A stretch of DNA of 64,000 nucleotides from JACKHO01 sp041398745 (GTDB lineage: Bacteria > Planctomycetota > Planctomycetia > Planctomycetales > Planctomycetaceae), in assembly GCA_041398745.1 (NCBI GenBank), contig JAWKUB010000006.1, positions 434,001-498,000 on the forward strand. Direction: 5' to 3'. Position 1 is the stretch's first letter. The number at the start of each line of letters is the position of its first letter. A program made the translations under genes and the position numbers. Positions 52,784-60,721 of the stretch are shown here, in pieces. Below the pieces are notes generated by a model. The model ran no database searches, had not been told where the DNA came from, and saw nothing but the letters and a program-made list of their open reading frames with translations.

Positions 52784-54610
52784 ATGACCATCCAGGAAAC
52801 TCCGTACGTCCTTCCTGATTCGCCTCGTACTGTTCGACCGAAGTCGCGTACTTCGGGACTCAAGCAGGTCTGGACGACACTGATTCTGCTCGGCCCTGCG
52901 CTCGCGTGTTTCGCTGCCGTTGTAGTCGACATTATGGTCCTGGGCTTCGGCGAAATTGCTCCCGGGGTGGTGACTCATGTTGATGCGGCTCGGAGGCCGT
53001 GGGATTCGCGCGAAGTCACGTACGAGTTCATGGTGGGCAATCAGTTCGTACAGGACGATGCCGACCTTACCGCACATATGGCGCAAAATGTCCAACAGGG
53101 AATGCCTGTGGAGGTGTTGTTTCATCCTGCGTTGCCCGTCTGGACCAATTCACCCAACTGGCCCCACAGAGGCCTTTCCAGCTGGGCCACCGTTTTGTTC
53201 ATCGCACTTATTGGCGCATTGCTGGCCTGGATTTGGTCGCATGGCGTCGGTCGGTACCTGCGGGAACGGTGGTTGCTCATCAACGGAGGACTCGCTCGTG
53301 GCCTTGTGGTGCGTCGCGCTCCCATTGGCAAGGAGGTCCAAATTCAGTACGTGTTTCGGGTGAACCAAGGGATTGTTCCCCAAATCGTCGCTGGTCAGAC
53401 GCAAGTGCCCGCTGACCAGTGCGATGAAGAATCGGTCCATGTCACCGTCCTGTACGACCCGGAGCATCCTTCTCGGTCAACGATTTACGAATCAGCCCCC
53501 TGGGACGTCATCGACGCCGGTCAGAACGCAATGTTCGAACCGGAAGATAGTGTCATCGATATGCCAGATGCTCCAGTTCAGGTTTCCGACGTAAAGCTGG
53601 AAAACGAAGTCGTCGCAGAAGTAAATTCGGAAGACTACGGAACCTATGGTCGGGACTTCTCTCGGTTTGGGCTGAATGCGCAGAGGCTCAAGACCTGTGG
53701 TGCTTTCTTGTTCATTGGTGGGCCGGCGGTCCTGTTGCTGCTGGCATTTTCCAAGTTCATGGCAATTGTCGTTGCCGTGGTGGCCTTCTTTCTCACATTC
53801 ATTCTTGGGAGAACCCCCGCAAAACAATTTCTGAGTGGTCCTTTTGCTATTGGTTTGTCGCGAGAGTTCATTCAAGTCCGCACGCCCGTGGGATCGGCAC
53901 GTTTCCGCTGGGACCACATTCACGACATCGAATCCAAAGAAAACTCACTGGTGCTGTGGCTGCACAAACAGCAATTGCCCATTTTGATCACCGAACGCAT
54001 GTTTGATTCTCTCGAAGAGTTTGATCAATTCTGCCATCAGGTCGACGAGTTTCGTAAGTCCGCCCGCCCCGACGCTGAGTTGCCGCAACTTGAATCACCG
54101 CTGGAGTCAGTCCACGCGACCGTTGATGGGGAACGAATGTTGCGTTGGTATCGGCAGTACGCGCAATACGACCAAAAGTCTTACTGGCCAACATGGCTGG
54201 TCATTGGAATGTGCGTTGTCATGCCTTGGGTGCTCGTCATTGGGTTCTGGGAGCCGCATGGGCTGGGGCTGTTCTGTTCACTCATGCTCACTTTGCTTTC
54301 GCAGTACCTCTTGCTCATGCTGTTGCCACAGCTGTTCCTTTACTATTTTGGAAACACAATTGGAAAACAGGAGGAATACGACGTACACCTCCTGGCTGCG
54401 GGTGTACGAACAACTTCGGACCGTGGTGATGGATTTTACCCATGGCGTGCGATCAGCAGCGTTGCTGACGAAGGGGGAATGCTGGCCATGCGCATTGGTG
54501 ACCCCGCCTCGCTGATTCTCATCATCCCTGATGAAAGTTTTGGCTCAACTGAGCTACGTGATCGCTTTACTCGACAAATCAGTTCACTTTGGAACCAAAC
54601 GAAGAACTGA
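52784..54610 (+). CDS. Membrane protein with DUF3592-like modules, 608 residues
   Basis: Unknown function. ATG 52784 has no strong ribosome binding site. A hydrophobic helix near residues 30-55 (TLILLGPALACFAAVVVDIM) is followed by a DUF3592-like strand module (VTYEFMVGNQFVQ...VEVLFHPALP). Another helix (WATVLFIALIGALLAWIWSH), a second such module (VQIQYVFRVNQG...VTVLYDPEHPSRS) and a helix pair near 310-340 come next. A PH-like region follows (FIQVRTPVGSARFRWDHIHD), then more helices (WLVIGMCVVMPWVLVIGFWE, LLSQYLLLMLLPQLFLYYF) and a final PH-like domain. The duplicated DUF3592 pattern is clear by eye. Convergent with the ABC permease gene, with a single base between their stops. Confidence 0.82.
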   Translation: MTIQETPYVLPDSPRTVRPKSRTSGLKQVWTTLILLGPALACFAAVVVDIMVLGFGEIAPGVVTHVDAARRPWDSREVTYEFMVGNQFVQDDADLTAHMAQNVQQGMPVEVLFHPALPVWTNSPNWPHRGLSSWATVLFIALIGALLAWIWSHGVGRYLRERWLLINGGLARGLVVRRAPIGKEVQIQYVFRVNQGIVPQIVAGQTQVPADQCDEESVHVTVLYDPEHPSRSTIYESAPWDVIDAGQNAMFEPEDSVIDMPDAPVQVSDVKLENEVVAEVNSEDYGTYGRDFSRFGLNAQRLKTCGAFLFIGGPAVLLLLAFSKFMAIVVAVVAFFLTFILGRTPAKQFLSGPFAIGLSREFIQVRTPVGSARFRWDHIHDIESKENSLVLWLHKQQLPILITERMFDSLEEFDQFCHQVDEFRKSARPDAELPQLESPLESVHATVDGERMLRWYRQYAQYDQKSYWPTWLVIGMCVVMPWVLVIGFWEPHGLGLFCSLMLTLLSQYLLLMLLPQLFLYYFGNTIGKQEEYDVHLLAAGVRTTSDRGDGFYPWRAISSVADEGGMLAMRIGDPASLILIIPDESFGSTELRDRFTRQISSLWNQTKN

Positions 54611-54611
54611 C

Positions 54612-56054
54612 TCAGTCATGTGGGCTTTGCCACATTGCCGCTGTCTGCTGAGCGGCAAGTCGTGCTTCCAGTTTGCGAATGACATCGGCTTCGAGAATGT
54701 GCTCGATGCGGTCCGCGGCTCGATCGACATGGCTGGGGGCCACATCAGCGAACGTAATGAGGTACAGCTCCCACAATCGATGATTGCGTACAGCTCGACG
54801 TGCCCGGTCAGCACCTTCGGGAGTCAGGTGCCAGCCGTAGCCTGCCGGTTCGAGTAACTGATGTTGAACTGCCCGTTGCAACAACTGCCTGACGCGTGCC
54901 TCCGACCAGCTGCGTGCATCAGTCAATTCTTTGATGGAAACGATGGTGTTCAGCAAATCAGATTCATTCACCGTGCGAGACTCAGTCGCATTTTTCTGGG
55001 CTTCGATCGACTCGTAGGCAGCGCGAAGTAAATCGTGCTGCCCCACTTTGGCCTGCAGCCGCCTAGCCTCGAGCCACGACCACAGAATTCCCCGCTCGCG
55101 GCCAAAAATGAGACTCACCAGAAACAATGCGGTCCCAGCTAGAACAATCACGGCCCCCGCTGCAATATGTGGGAACGTGGCACTCAGGGCGGTCCCGACT
55201 GCGGCGGCCAGTCCCCCCAGCGCAGCAGAAAGAAATGTCATTAGCCGAATGCGATTCGTCCAGAATCGGGCAGACGCGGCAGGAATCACCAGTACCGCGA
55301 CAACCAACAACAGTCCTACGCTCTGCATGCCGAGAATGGTGATCCCCACAACGAGACCAGTCAGCAAAATATCGAGTCGAAAGACGGGCCAGCCGTCCGC
55401 CGCTGCGAATTCCGAATCAAAGCAGAGCAGCGTCAATTCCTTGAACAGCAGGAGTGTGAGTCCGAAGAGAATGGCCGAGGAAACGGCAATCAGGTAGACG
55501 TCACTGCGGTCCATTGCCGCTGGTTGCCCGTTCAAATAGTTCTTCAGTCCCGCCACTGCCTGTTCTGGCATGCGTTGGGTCACCGTCAGCAGGGCCGATC
55601 CAATTCCATAGAACGTACTGAGCACAATGGCCATGGCGGCGTCGGCCTTGATGCGGGAGTTCCCTTCAATGAGCACAACAAACAGTGCGCCGAGCAATCC
55701 TGCGAGAGCAGCCCCCAACATCAATAGCGGAACGTTACGGCCCGAACCTGGTTGGAAAACCTGGGTAAGGAGAAACGCCAGCACAATACCCGGCAGTGCA
55801 CTGTGGCCGACGACGTCAGCTATGAGTGAACGCTTCCTCAACAGCATGAAAACGCCAACCACACCGCCACTCATGCCTAGGAGTGTCGTGCCAATGAGAA
55901 CATTGCGGGTCGTGTAATCCTGGAGGAACAACACCCGAGTAAAAGTGTTCGAGGAAGACTCACTGGTGTCGGCGTGAGCAGCGGACGTGAGAAAAAACAG
56001 GCCCAGCACGCCCATTCCCAACAGAACGGTCCAGCGGGAAAGGTCCCTGCTCAC
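54612..56054 (-). CDS. Metal ABC transporter permease fused to a DtxR/MntR-like domain
   Basis: Membrane subunit of a Mn/Zn/Fe uptake system (ZnuB/MntB/TroC group), 480 residues. It starts with a signal-like helix (WTVLLGMGVLGLFFLTSAAH) that ordinary permeases lack. The ABC-3 permease follows (about 45-320; FMLLRKRSLIADVVGHSALP is the family landmark), with eight or so helices. From about residue 340 a cytoplasmic extension contains a winged-helix pattern (SWSEARVRQLLQRAVQHQLL, GWHLTPEGADRARRAVRNHR). A DtxR-like dimerisation/metal region comes next (LWELYLITFADVAPSHVDRA, ADRIEHILEADVIRKLEARL). Such a fusion could sense metal at the transporter. It overlaps the ATPase gene by four bases. Confidence 0.9.
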   Translation of the reverse strand: MSRDLSRWTVLLGMGVLGLFFLTSAAHADTSESSSNTFTRVLFLQDYTTRNVLIGTTLLGMSGGVVGVFMLLRKRSLIADVVGHSALPGIVLAFLLTQVFQPGSGRNVPLLMLGAALAGLLGALFVVLIEGNSRIKADAAMAIVLSTFYGIGSALLTVTQRMPEQAVAGLKNYLNGQPAAMDRSDVYLIAVSSAILFGLTLLLFKELTLLCFDSEFAAADGWPVFRLDILLTGLVVGITILGMQSVGLLLVVAVLVIPAASARFWTNRIRLMTFLSAALGGLAAAVGTALSATFPHIAAGAVIVLAGTALFLVSLIFGRERGILWSWLEARRLQAKVGQHDLLRAAYESIEAQKNATESRTVNESDLLNTIVSIKELTDARSWSEARVRQLLQRAVQHQLLEPAGYGWHLTPEGADRARRAVRNHRLWELYLITFADVAPSHVDRAADRIEHILEADVIRKLEARLAAQQTAAMWQSPHD

Positions 56055-56830
56055 GAATTGCCTCCCGCCATACGGTTCCCGACTTGGTCGAGCAGCGGCA
56101 GTTTGCCGCCAAATGTTCGTCGCAGATTTTCGGGGGTGAATACGTCCTTCATTGGGCCCGAGGCAACCAGTCGCATATTGAGCAGCACGACTTGATCAAA
56201 ATATTCGGGTGCCGTCTGCAAGTCGTGATGCACGACCAACGCCGTCCGTCCGGCATCACGCAGGCTTTGCAAGATGTCGACAATGGTCCGCTCGGTGGTA
56301 GCGTCCACTCCAGCAAACGGCTCATCCATCAAATAAAGGTCGGCATCTTGTGCGAGTGCACGGGCGAGAAACACGCGCTGTTGTTGCCCGCCGCTCAACT
56401 GACTGATTTGGCGATTCGCGTAGTCCTGCATCCCCACGCGTTCAAGAGCCGACATCGCCTCTTCCCGGTACTGACGCGTCACACGACCAAACCAGCCGAT
56501 TTTCCGATACAGCCCCATCGCGGCGACATCGAGCGCACTGACAGGAAAGTCCCAGTCCACGCTGGACCGCTGCGGCACATACGACACGCGATCGCACTGC
56601 GTCTTGTACGGCTTGCCGAAAACCGTCACTTCTCCAGAGACCTTGGGGACCAAATCAAGGACTGCTTTGACCAGCGTGCTCTTTCCCGCCCCATTCGGCC
56701 CGACAATGGCAATGAGCTGTCCGGCGGGTGCATCGTAGTCAATGTCCCAAATGACTGGCCGACGCTGATAAGCGACGGTCATGTCATGGATCGACAGTGG
56801 GCAGGTGTGGAGATGTTCCGGAGCGGACAT
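56051..56830 (-). CDS. Metal ABC transporter ATP-binding protein
   Basis: Energises the permease encoded just downstream (ATGA overlap). The 259-residue product has Walker A GPNGAGKST, the Q-loop in SYVPQRSSVDWDFPVS, signature LSGGQQQR, Walker B DLYLMDEPFAGVD and the switch His in LVVHHDLQT. YVPQRSSVDWDFPVS with a following DVAAMG is characteristic of manganese/zinc/iron importers (MntA, TroB, ZnuC group). No substrate-binding lipoprotein gene is adjacent; the gene upstream is a DJ-1-type protein 30 bases away on the same strand. Confidence 0.95.
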   Translation of the reverse strand: MSAPEHLHTCPLSIHDMTVAYQRRPVIWDIDYDAPAGQLIAIVGPNGAGKSTLVKAVLDLVPKVSGEVTVFGKPYKTQCDRVSYVPQRSSVDWDFPVSALDVAAMGLYRKIGWFGRVTRQYREEAMSALERVGMQDYANRQISQLSGGQQQRVFLARALAQDADLYLMDEPFAGVDATTERTIVDILQSLRDAGRTALVVHHDLQTAPEYFDQVVLLNMRLVASGPMKDVFTPENLRRTFGGKLPLLDQVGNRMAGGNS

Positions 56831-56860
56831 GGCTCTTACTATTTGGACGTAATGCCTGAA

Positions 56861-57430
56861 CTAACCATCACGCCGAGCGCGTTCTGCTTCGAGCAATTTG
56901 ATCCACGGGCCAACGTAATGACCATTGTCGTGGAACGTCCGTCCGCTCACCAAATTCCCGTCGATGACGCACGCCTCGTTCACGAATGTACCACCACAAA
57001 CCTCGAGGTCGAACTGACACTTCGGAACCGTGGCCATTTTGCGACCGCGAACACAATCGGCGTAGGCGGGAATTTCCACGCCATGACAGACGCTGGCGAC
57101 AGGCAGGTTCTGTGCGAAAAAGTATTTCGTCACACGTACGAGGTCGGTGTCGTACCGAATGTATTCTGGAGCCCGACCACCCGAGAAGAGAATTCCAATG
57201 TACTCCTCTTCCTTGATTTCAGAGAACGCAACATCTGCGTTAATGGTGTAGCCTTCCCACTCCTTCGTAATGGTCCACCCCGGCTTCACTTCGTGCAGCA
57301 CCATTTGATACAGCCGACGCTCAGGGGCGCCGACAACGGGCTGAAATCCCGACTCAATGAGGCGGTAGTAGGGATACATGGTGTCCAGCGTTTCCGTGGC
57401 ATCACCAACAACAATCAGCACCTTGTGCAT
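56861..57430 (-). CDS. DJ-1/PfpI family protein
   Basis: 189 residues from ATG 57430, starting MHKVLIVVGDATETLDTMYP. The nucleophile elbow is LPVASVCHGVEIPAY with Cys115. Other family landmarks are ILFSGGRAPEYIRYDTDLVR and a late VVDGNLV-like segment (VIDGNLVSGRTFHDNGHYV). Members act as glyoxalases, deglycase-like or chaperone/protease-type stress proteins, and the reaction here is open. It precedes the metal ABC genes by 30 bases and follows the phosphatase gene by about 45, all on the minus strand, so a stress/metal operon is plausible. Confidence 0.92.
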   Translation of the reverse strand: MHKVLIVVGDATETLDTMYPYYRLIESGFQPVVGAPERRLYQMVLHEVKPGWTITKEWEGYTINADVAFSEIKEEEYIGILFSGGRAPEYIRYDTDLVRVTKYFFAQNLPVASVCHGVEIPAYADCVRGRKMATVPKCQFDLEVCGGTFVNEACVIDGNLVSGRTFHDNGHYVGPWIKLLEAERARRDG

Positions 57431-57475
57431 GTTTCTAACCTGTCGCGGAATGGGTGGGGCGGTTTCAGTTGGTCA

Positions 57476-58171
57476 CTACTCGAGGAGTGAGAATGCGTAA
57501 AGCATCTCACGGGCAATTTGCGCACAGCGTTCATCGTACTTCGACGACTCCTGCGGTGTCCCGTCAAATGCCTTGGGGTCATCGTATTTGATAGCCAGAC
57601 GTTTGGCAGCGCCCTGCACGATAGGACACTTCTCATCGGCGTCGGAGCAGGTCATGACGGCGCAGTAATTGGCTGTCGGGTTCGGTTCCGAATTATACAC
57701 CTTTGAAAAACAGACCAGCGGCTCAACTCCTTTGTCGAACTGCACAGTGTACTTCGGATTGTCAGATTCGTCGGGAACTTCAATTGAGAATCCCGCGCGC
57801 TGCAGGGCCGCAATCGCCCGGGGATTAAATGCCGTTGCCTCAGTCCCACCTGAAAACGTTTCCACATTGCTGACCCCGTAATGTGCGGCAGCGGTTGCGG
57901 CCCAGATTTGCGACAAATGGCTGCGGCGCGAATTGTGCGTGCAGATGAATGTCATCAACGCCGGTTTCCCATTTGCAGCTTGTTGTCGGACGAATTCAGA
58001 CAATTCAGCCAGTTCGCTTTTTCGCTGCGCAGGAATCTCGTCAAATTCCTGCTCACGTTCTGAGATGTACTTTTCCAACATTTCGTTCACCTGAACTTCC
58101 CGTGCGAAAATCTTTTCAGCGGTCAAAAGACTGCAAGTCGTAACCAGCAGTATCATGAATCGAGTACACAT
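57476..58171 (-). CDS. Secreted low-molecular-weight phosphatase/arsenate-reductase-like protein
   Basis: ATG 58171 has AGGG 6 bases upstream and starts a signal peptide (MCTRFMILLVTTCSLLTAEK); the frame is open further upstream but without signal. The 231-residue protein carries the CX5R active-site loop CTHNSRR (residues 77-83) after a strand (ALMTFI), and DEKCPIVQGAAKRLAIKYDD later, in the position of the arsenate-reductase/LMW-PTP acid loop. A roughly 50-residue helical region precedes the catalytic domain. LMW phosphatases and thioredoxin-linked arsenate reductases are normally cytoplasmic, so an exported one is unusual. The family cannot be split between phosphatase and arsenate reductase on this evidence. 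Confidence 0.87.
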   Translation of the reverse strand: MCTRFMILLVTTCSLLTAEKIFAREVQVNEMLEKYISEREQEFDEIPAQRKSELAELSEFVRQQAANGKPALMTFICTHNSRRSHLSQIWAATAAAHYGVSNVETFSGGTEATAFNPRAIAALQRAGFSIEVPDESDNPKYTVQFDKGVEPLVCFSKVYNSEPNPTANYCAVMTCSDADEKCPIVQGAAKRLAIKYDDPKAFDGTPQESSKYDERCAQIAREMLYAFSLLE

Positions 58172-58388
58172 AAGTTTCCCTAATTGGAAGCGCGTCAACC
58201 TGAGAATTTGACACCGCGCACAACGCAGAACCGTCATTATAGGCATTGCCAGCAATGTCGACAGTGAACAGCTTCACGAATCGGGTTGCCGACAGACTGA
58301 GAATTGACGATAACCGAAGTACGGGACCTGGTGTGGAAGGAACGCGCCGAATTTGTCCCACGACACCCATTCGACTCTTGGTAACCCC

Positions 58389-60569
58389 ATGGCAAAGAAT
58401 ACCGGTTCTATCGGCGGTCGCTGGCCTTTGTTCGGCGATTTCTGCGGCTGGATGCTCAAAGTCCTCGCCCGCCCGCTGTTTACATCCGGCAAAGTGTTTC
58501 AGCTGCATCAGCAACCCGCCCAGGCCGTCCTCAAGCGGTTCCAGGAAAAAATTGCGCGTGGCGAGTCGGGACTGGTCGTTGGACTGGGAGTTGCCGGGCA
58601 CAACGCGGGTGTTGCACTCGCCAAAGTCTCCGCCGAAAAAGGTATTGAATTCCTCGCCAACGACGAAGAGGAACGATTCACTGGAATCAAGCATTATGGC
58701 GAGTTCCCCAAGCAGGGACTGCTGTCGTTGCAAAGTCGCCTGCAGGCCATGGGCAAAACCGCAGATGACGTAGATGCCTGGTGCCTGAGTTGGGATTACA
58801 TTGCCATGGGTCCCAATACGGCGGCCCGTTGGCTGGAGGAGTTCCCGTACTCGTGGCGAAACATTTTACAGTCGGCAATGCCCAAGTTGCCGTTCGTGAA
58901 AATCCAGTTGGCGTCGACGTATGCATCGAAGCAAATTCGCGACCTGCTGGGCATGCAGCAGTCGCCCACTTTGCTTTCGTTGCCACACCATGAGAATCAT
59001 GCGGCTTTCTCTTATGCGGTCTCGCCGTTCGCCGCTGACGGGAAAGACACCCTCGTGCTGGTCCTCGATGGTTTGGGCGATGAAGGAGCCATTTCCGTAT
59101 TCAAAGGGAATTCGGCAGGGTTGCAGAAGATGTACTGCAACGAGAGTTTTGTCGATTCGCTCGGCCTGTTTTACTCAGTGATTAGTTCTACCCAAGGTGG
59201 CTGGACGACGCTGAGTTCTGAAGGTCGTTACATGGGTGCTGCCGCCTGGGGCGATTCCGAACGACTGACCAACCGCTATTACAAACTCCTGCGAGAGATT
59301 TTTCACTTCGCGCCCAAAGGCGAGATTTTCATCAACCGGCAGCTCACCAACTGGCAGAATTCCGGCGAAATCATTCCTTACAAAGCCAGACTGTCGGAAC
59401 TCATCGGACCACCAATTTCGCGCGAAAGAATGTGGAACCCCGACGCCGTGCTTTCCGTCGATGACGTCGAGCATGCCGCGATTACAAAAGATCGGGTCGA
59501 CATGGCCGCTGCGACACAGTTGGTCTTCGAAGATGCACTGTTCCACATTATCGATCATTACGTTCGTACAACCGGCATTGACCGTTTAGTGATGACTGGA
59601 GGCACAGCACTCAACTGCGTTGCCAACATGCGATTGCTTGAGCATTACAACGAAGCGTGGTTCACCCGAAATTTTGAACGCAGCACCAAACTGCAAATAT
59701 GGGTTCCACCGATTCCAGGTGATGCGGGTGTCACCATTGGGGCCGCCTATCAGTTCTCACTGCGAGCCGGCGCCAAATGCGGTCCTTCGCTGGAGCATGC
59801 CTTTTACTGTGGCATGCCGCCCACGACTGAGGACATTGACGCTGCCATTCAAGCCGATGACGAAATCGAATTCCGTGACTTGGGCTCCATCCATGTCCCA
59901 GAGGAACTCGAAGACATCGCAGACATGATGGCCTATATCATGTCACAGAATGGAGTCCTGGGCATCTTCCAGGGATCAGCCGAAACCGGCCCGCGTGCGC
60001 TGGGCCATCGTTCCATTCTTGCGAATCCGTGCAATCCCCTTTCGCTGCAAATCATCAACGAACGTGTGAAGTTTCGCGAAAAGGTCCGGCCTCTCGCCCC
60101 AATGGTCACACGGGAAGCTGCCGAAAAATTCTGGGACCTGGCACCAGGTGCGGCGGCTAACAACTACACCGCCTACAACTACATGGTCCTGACGGTACCG
60201 GCCAACAAACTCGGCCACGAAACCGTGCCCGCCGTCGTCCATTTTGATGGAACGTCACGCATCCAAATTGTGCGTCCCGAGTGCGATCCCCTCACACATG
60301 CCTACCTGAAAGCAATGGGCCGACACGTTGGCGCCGAAGTGTCGGTGAATACGTCACTGAATGTCGGGAGCCCCATTGCGCAAACTCCCAAGCACGCACT
60401 CGACACCATGAAGCGGGCCAAATCCCTGAGCGGGCTCATTATGGTGGGGGCAAATGGTCAGGCCCGCCTCGCCTGGCACACAGTCGACATTGCCCCCAAA
60501 GATGGAGGCCGTCAACTCAACGCCTGGCTCACAGAGTGGGAAGAGCTGAAATCAACGTCGCCCGCGTAG
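58389..60569 (+). CDS. Carbamoyltransferase, NodU/TobZ/CmcH family
   Basis: Transfers carbamoyl from carbamoyl phosphate via carbamoyl-AMP to a hydroxyl of a small molecule or glycan. The 726-residue product from ATG 58389 begins MAKNTGSIGGRWPLFGDFCG; TTG 58353, with AAGGAA upstream, is a real alternative that adds 12 residues. The N-terminal domain shows VGLGVAGHNAGVALAKVSAE, NDEEERFTGIKHYGEFP, the metal-binding LPHHENHAAFSYAVSPF (HxxxH) and LVLVLDGLGDEGAISVF. The C-terminal domain shows GSAETGPRALGHRSILANPC and EVSVNTSLNVGSPIAQTP. Family length is about 570-620, so an N-terminal extension of roughly 60 residues is present. No glycosyl- or antibiotic-biosynthesis genes surround it. Confidence 0.92.
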   Translation: MAKNTGSIGGRWPLFGDFCGWMLKVLARPLFTSGKVFQLHQQPAQAVLKRFQEKIARGESGLVVGLGVAGHNAGVALAKVSAEKGIEFLANDEEERFTGIKHYGEFPKQGLLSLQSRLQAMGKTADDVDAWCLSWDYIAMGPNTAARWLEEFPYSWRNILQSAMPKLPFVKIQLASTYASKQIRDLLGMQQSPTLLSLPHHENHAAFSYAVSPFAADGKDTLVLVLDGLGDEGAISVFKGNSAGLQKMYCNESFVDSLGLFYSVISSTQGGWTTLSSEGRYMGAAAWGDSERLTNRYYKLLREIFHFAPKGEIFINRQLTNWQNSGEIIPYKARLSELIGPPISRERMWNPDAVLSVDDVEHAAITKDRVDMAAATQLVFEDALFHIIDHYVRTTGIDRLVMTGGTALNCVANMRLLEHYNEAWFTRNFERSTKLQIWVPPIPGDAGVTIGAAYQFSLRAGAKCGPSLEHAFYCGMPPTTEDIDAAIQADDEIEFRDLGSIHVPEELEDIADMMAYIMSQNGVLGIFQGSAETGPRALGHRSILANPCNPLSLQIINERVKFREKVRPLAPMVTREAAEKFWDLAPGAAANNYTAYNYMVLTVPANKLGHETVPAVVHFDGTSRIQIVRPECDPLTHAYLKAMGRHVGAEVSVNTSLNVGSPIAQTPKHALDTMKRAKSLSGLIMVGANGQARLAWHTVDIAPKDGGRQLNAWLTEWEELKSTSPA

Positions 60570-60661
60570 CACCACTCCTAATCTTCCAGTCACTGCGGGG
60601 AACGAAGTGTAGAACTGCACGCAATCAGTCGGATGCGGAGAATCAGCAGGTCCGGTGGGAT

Positions 60662-60690
60662 GGAGAGGAGATGACAACCGTCTCTCCTTT
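60662..60690 (+). terminator. Weak terminator after the carbamoyltransferase gene
   Basis: GGAGAG (60662-60667) pairs with CTCTCC (60682-60687) around a 14-base loop and is followed by TTT. It lies between convergent genes. Confidence 0.45.
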
Positions 60691-60721
60691 CCGTAGTCGT
60701 TTCAATCGTTGCCGCGAATGG

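Noticed and set aside
56084..57490. Plus-strand open frame of 468 codons
   Set aside because: Antisense to the ABC ATPase and DJ-1 genes, spanning both and their gap; the composition is that of a reverse-complement shadow.
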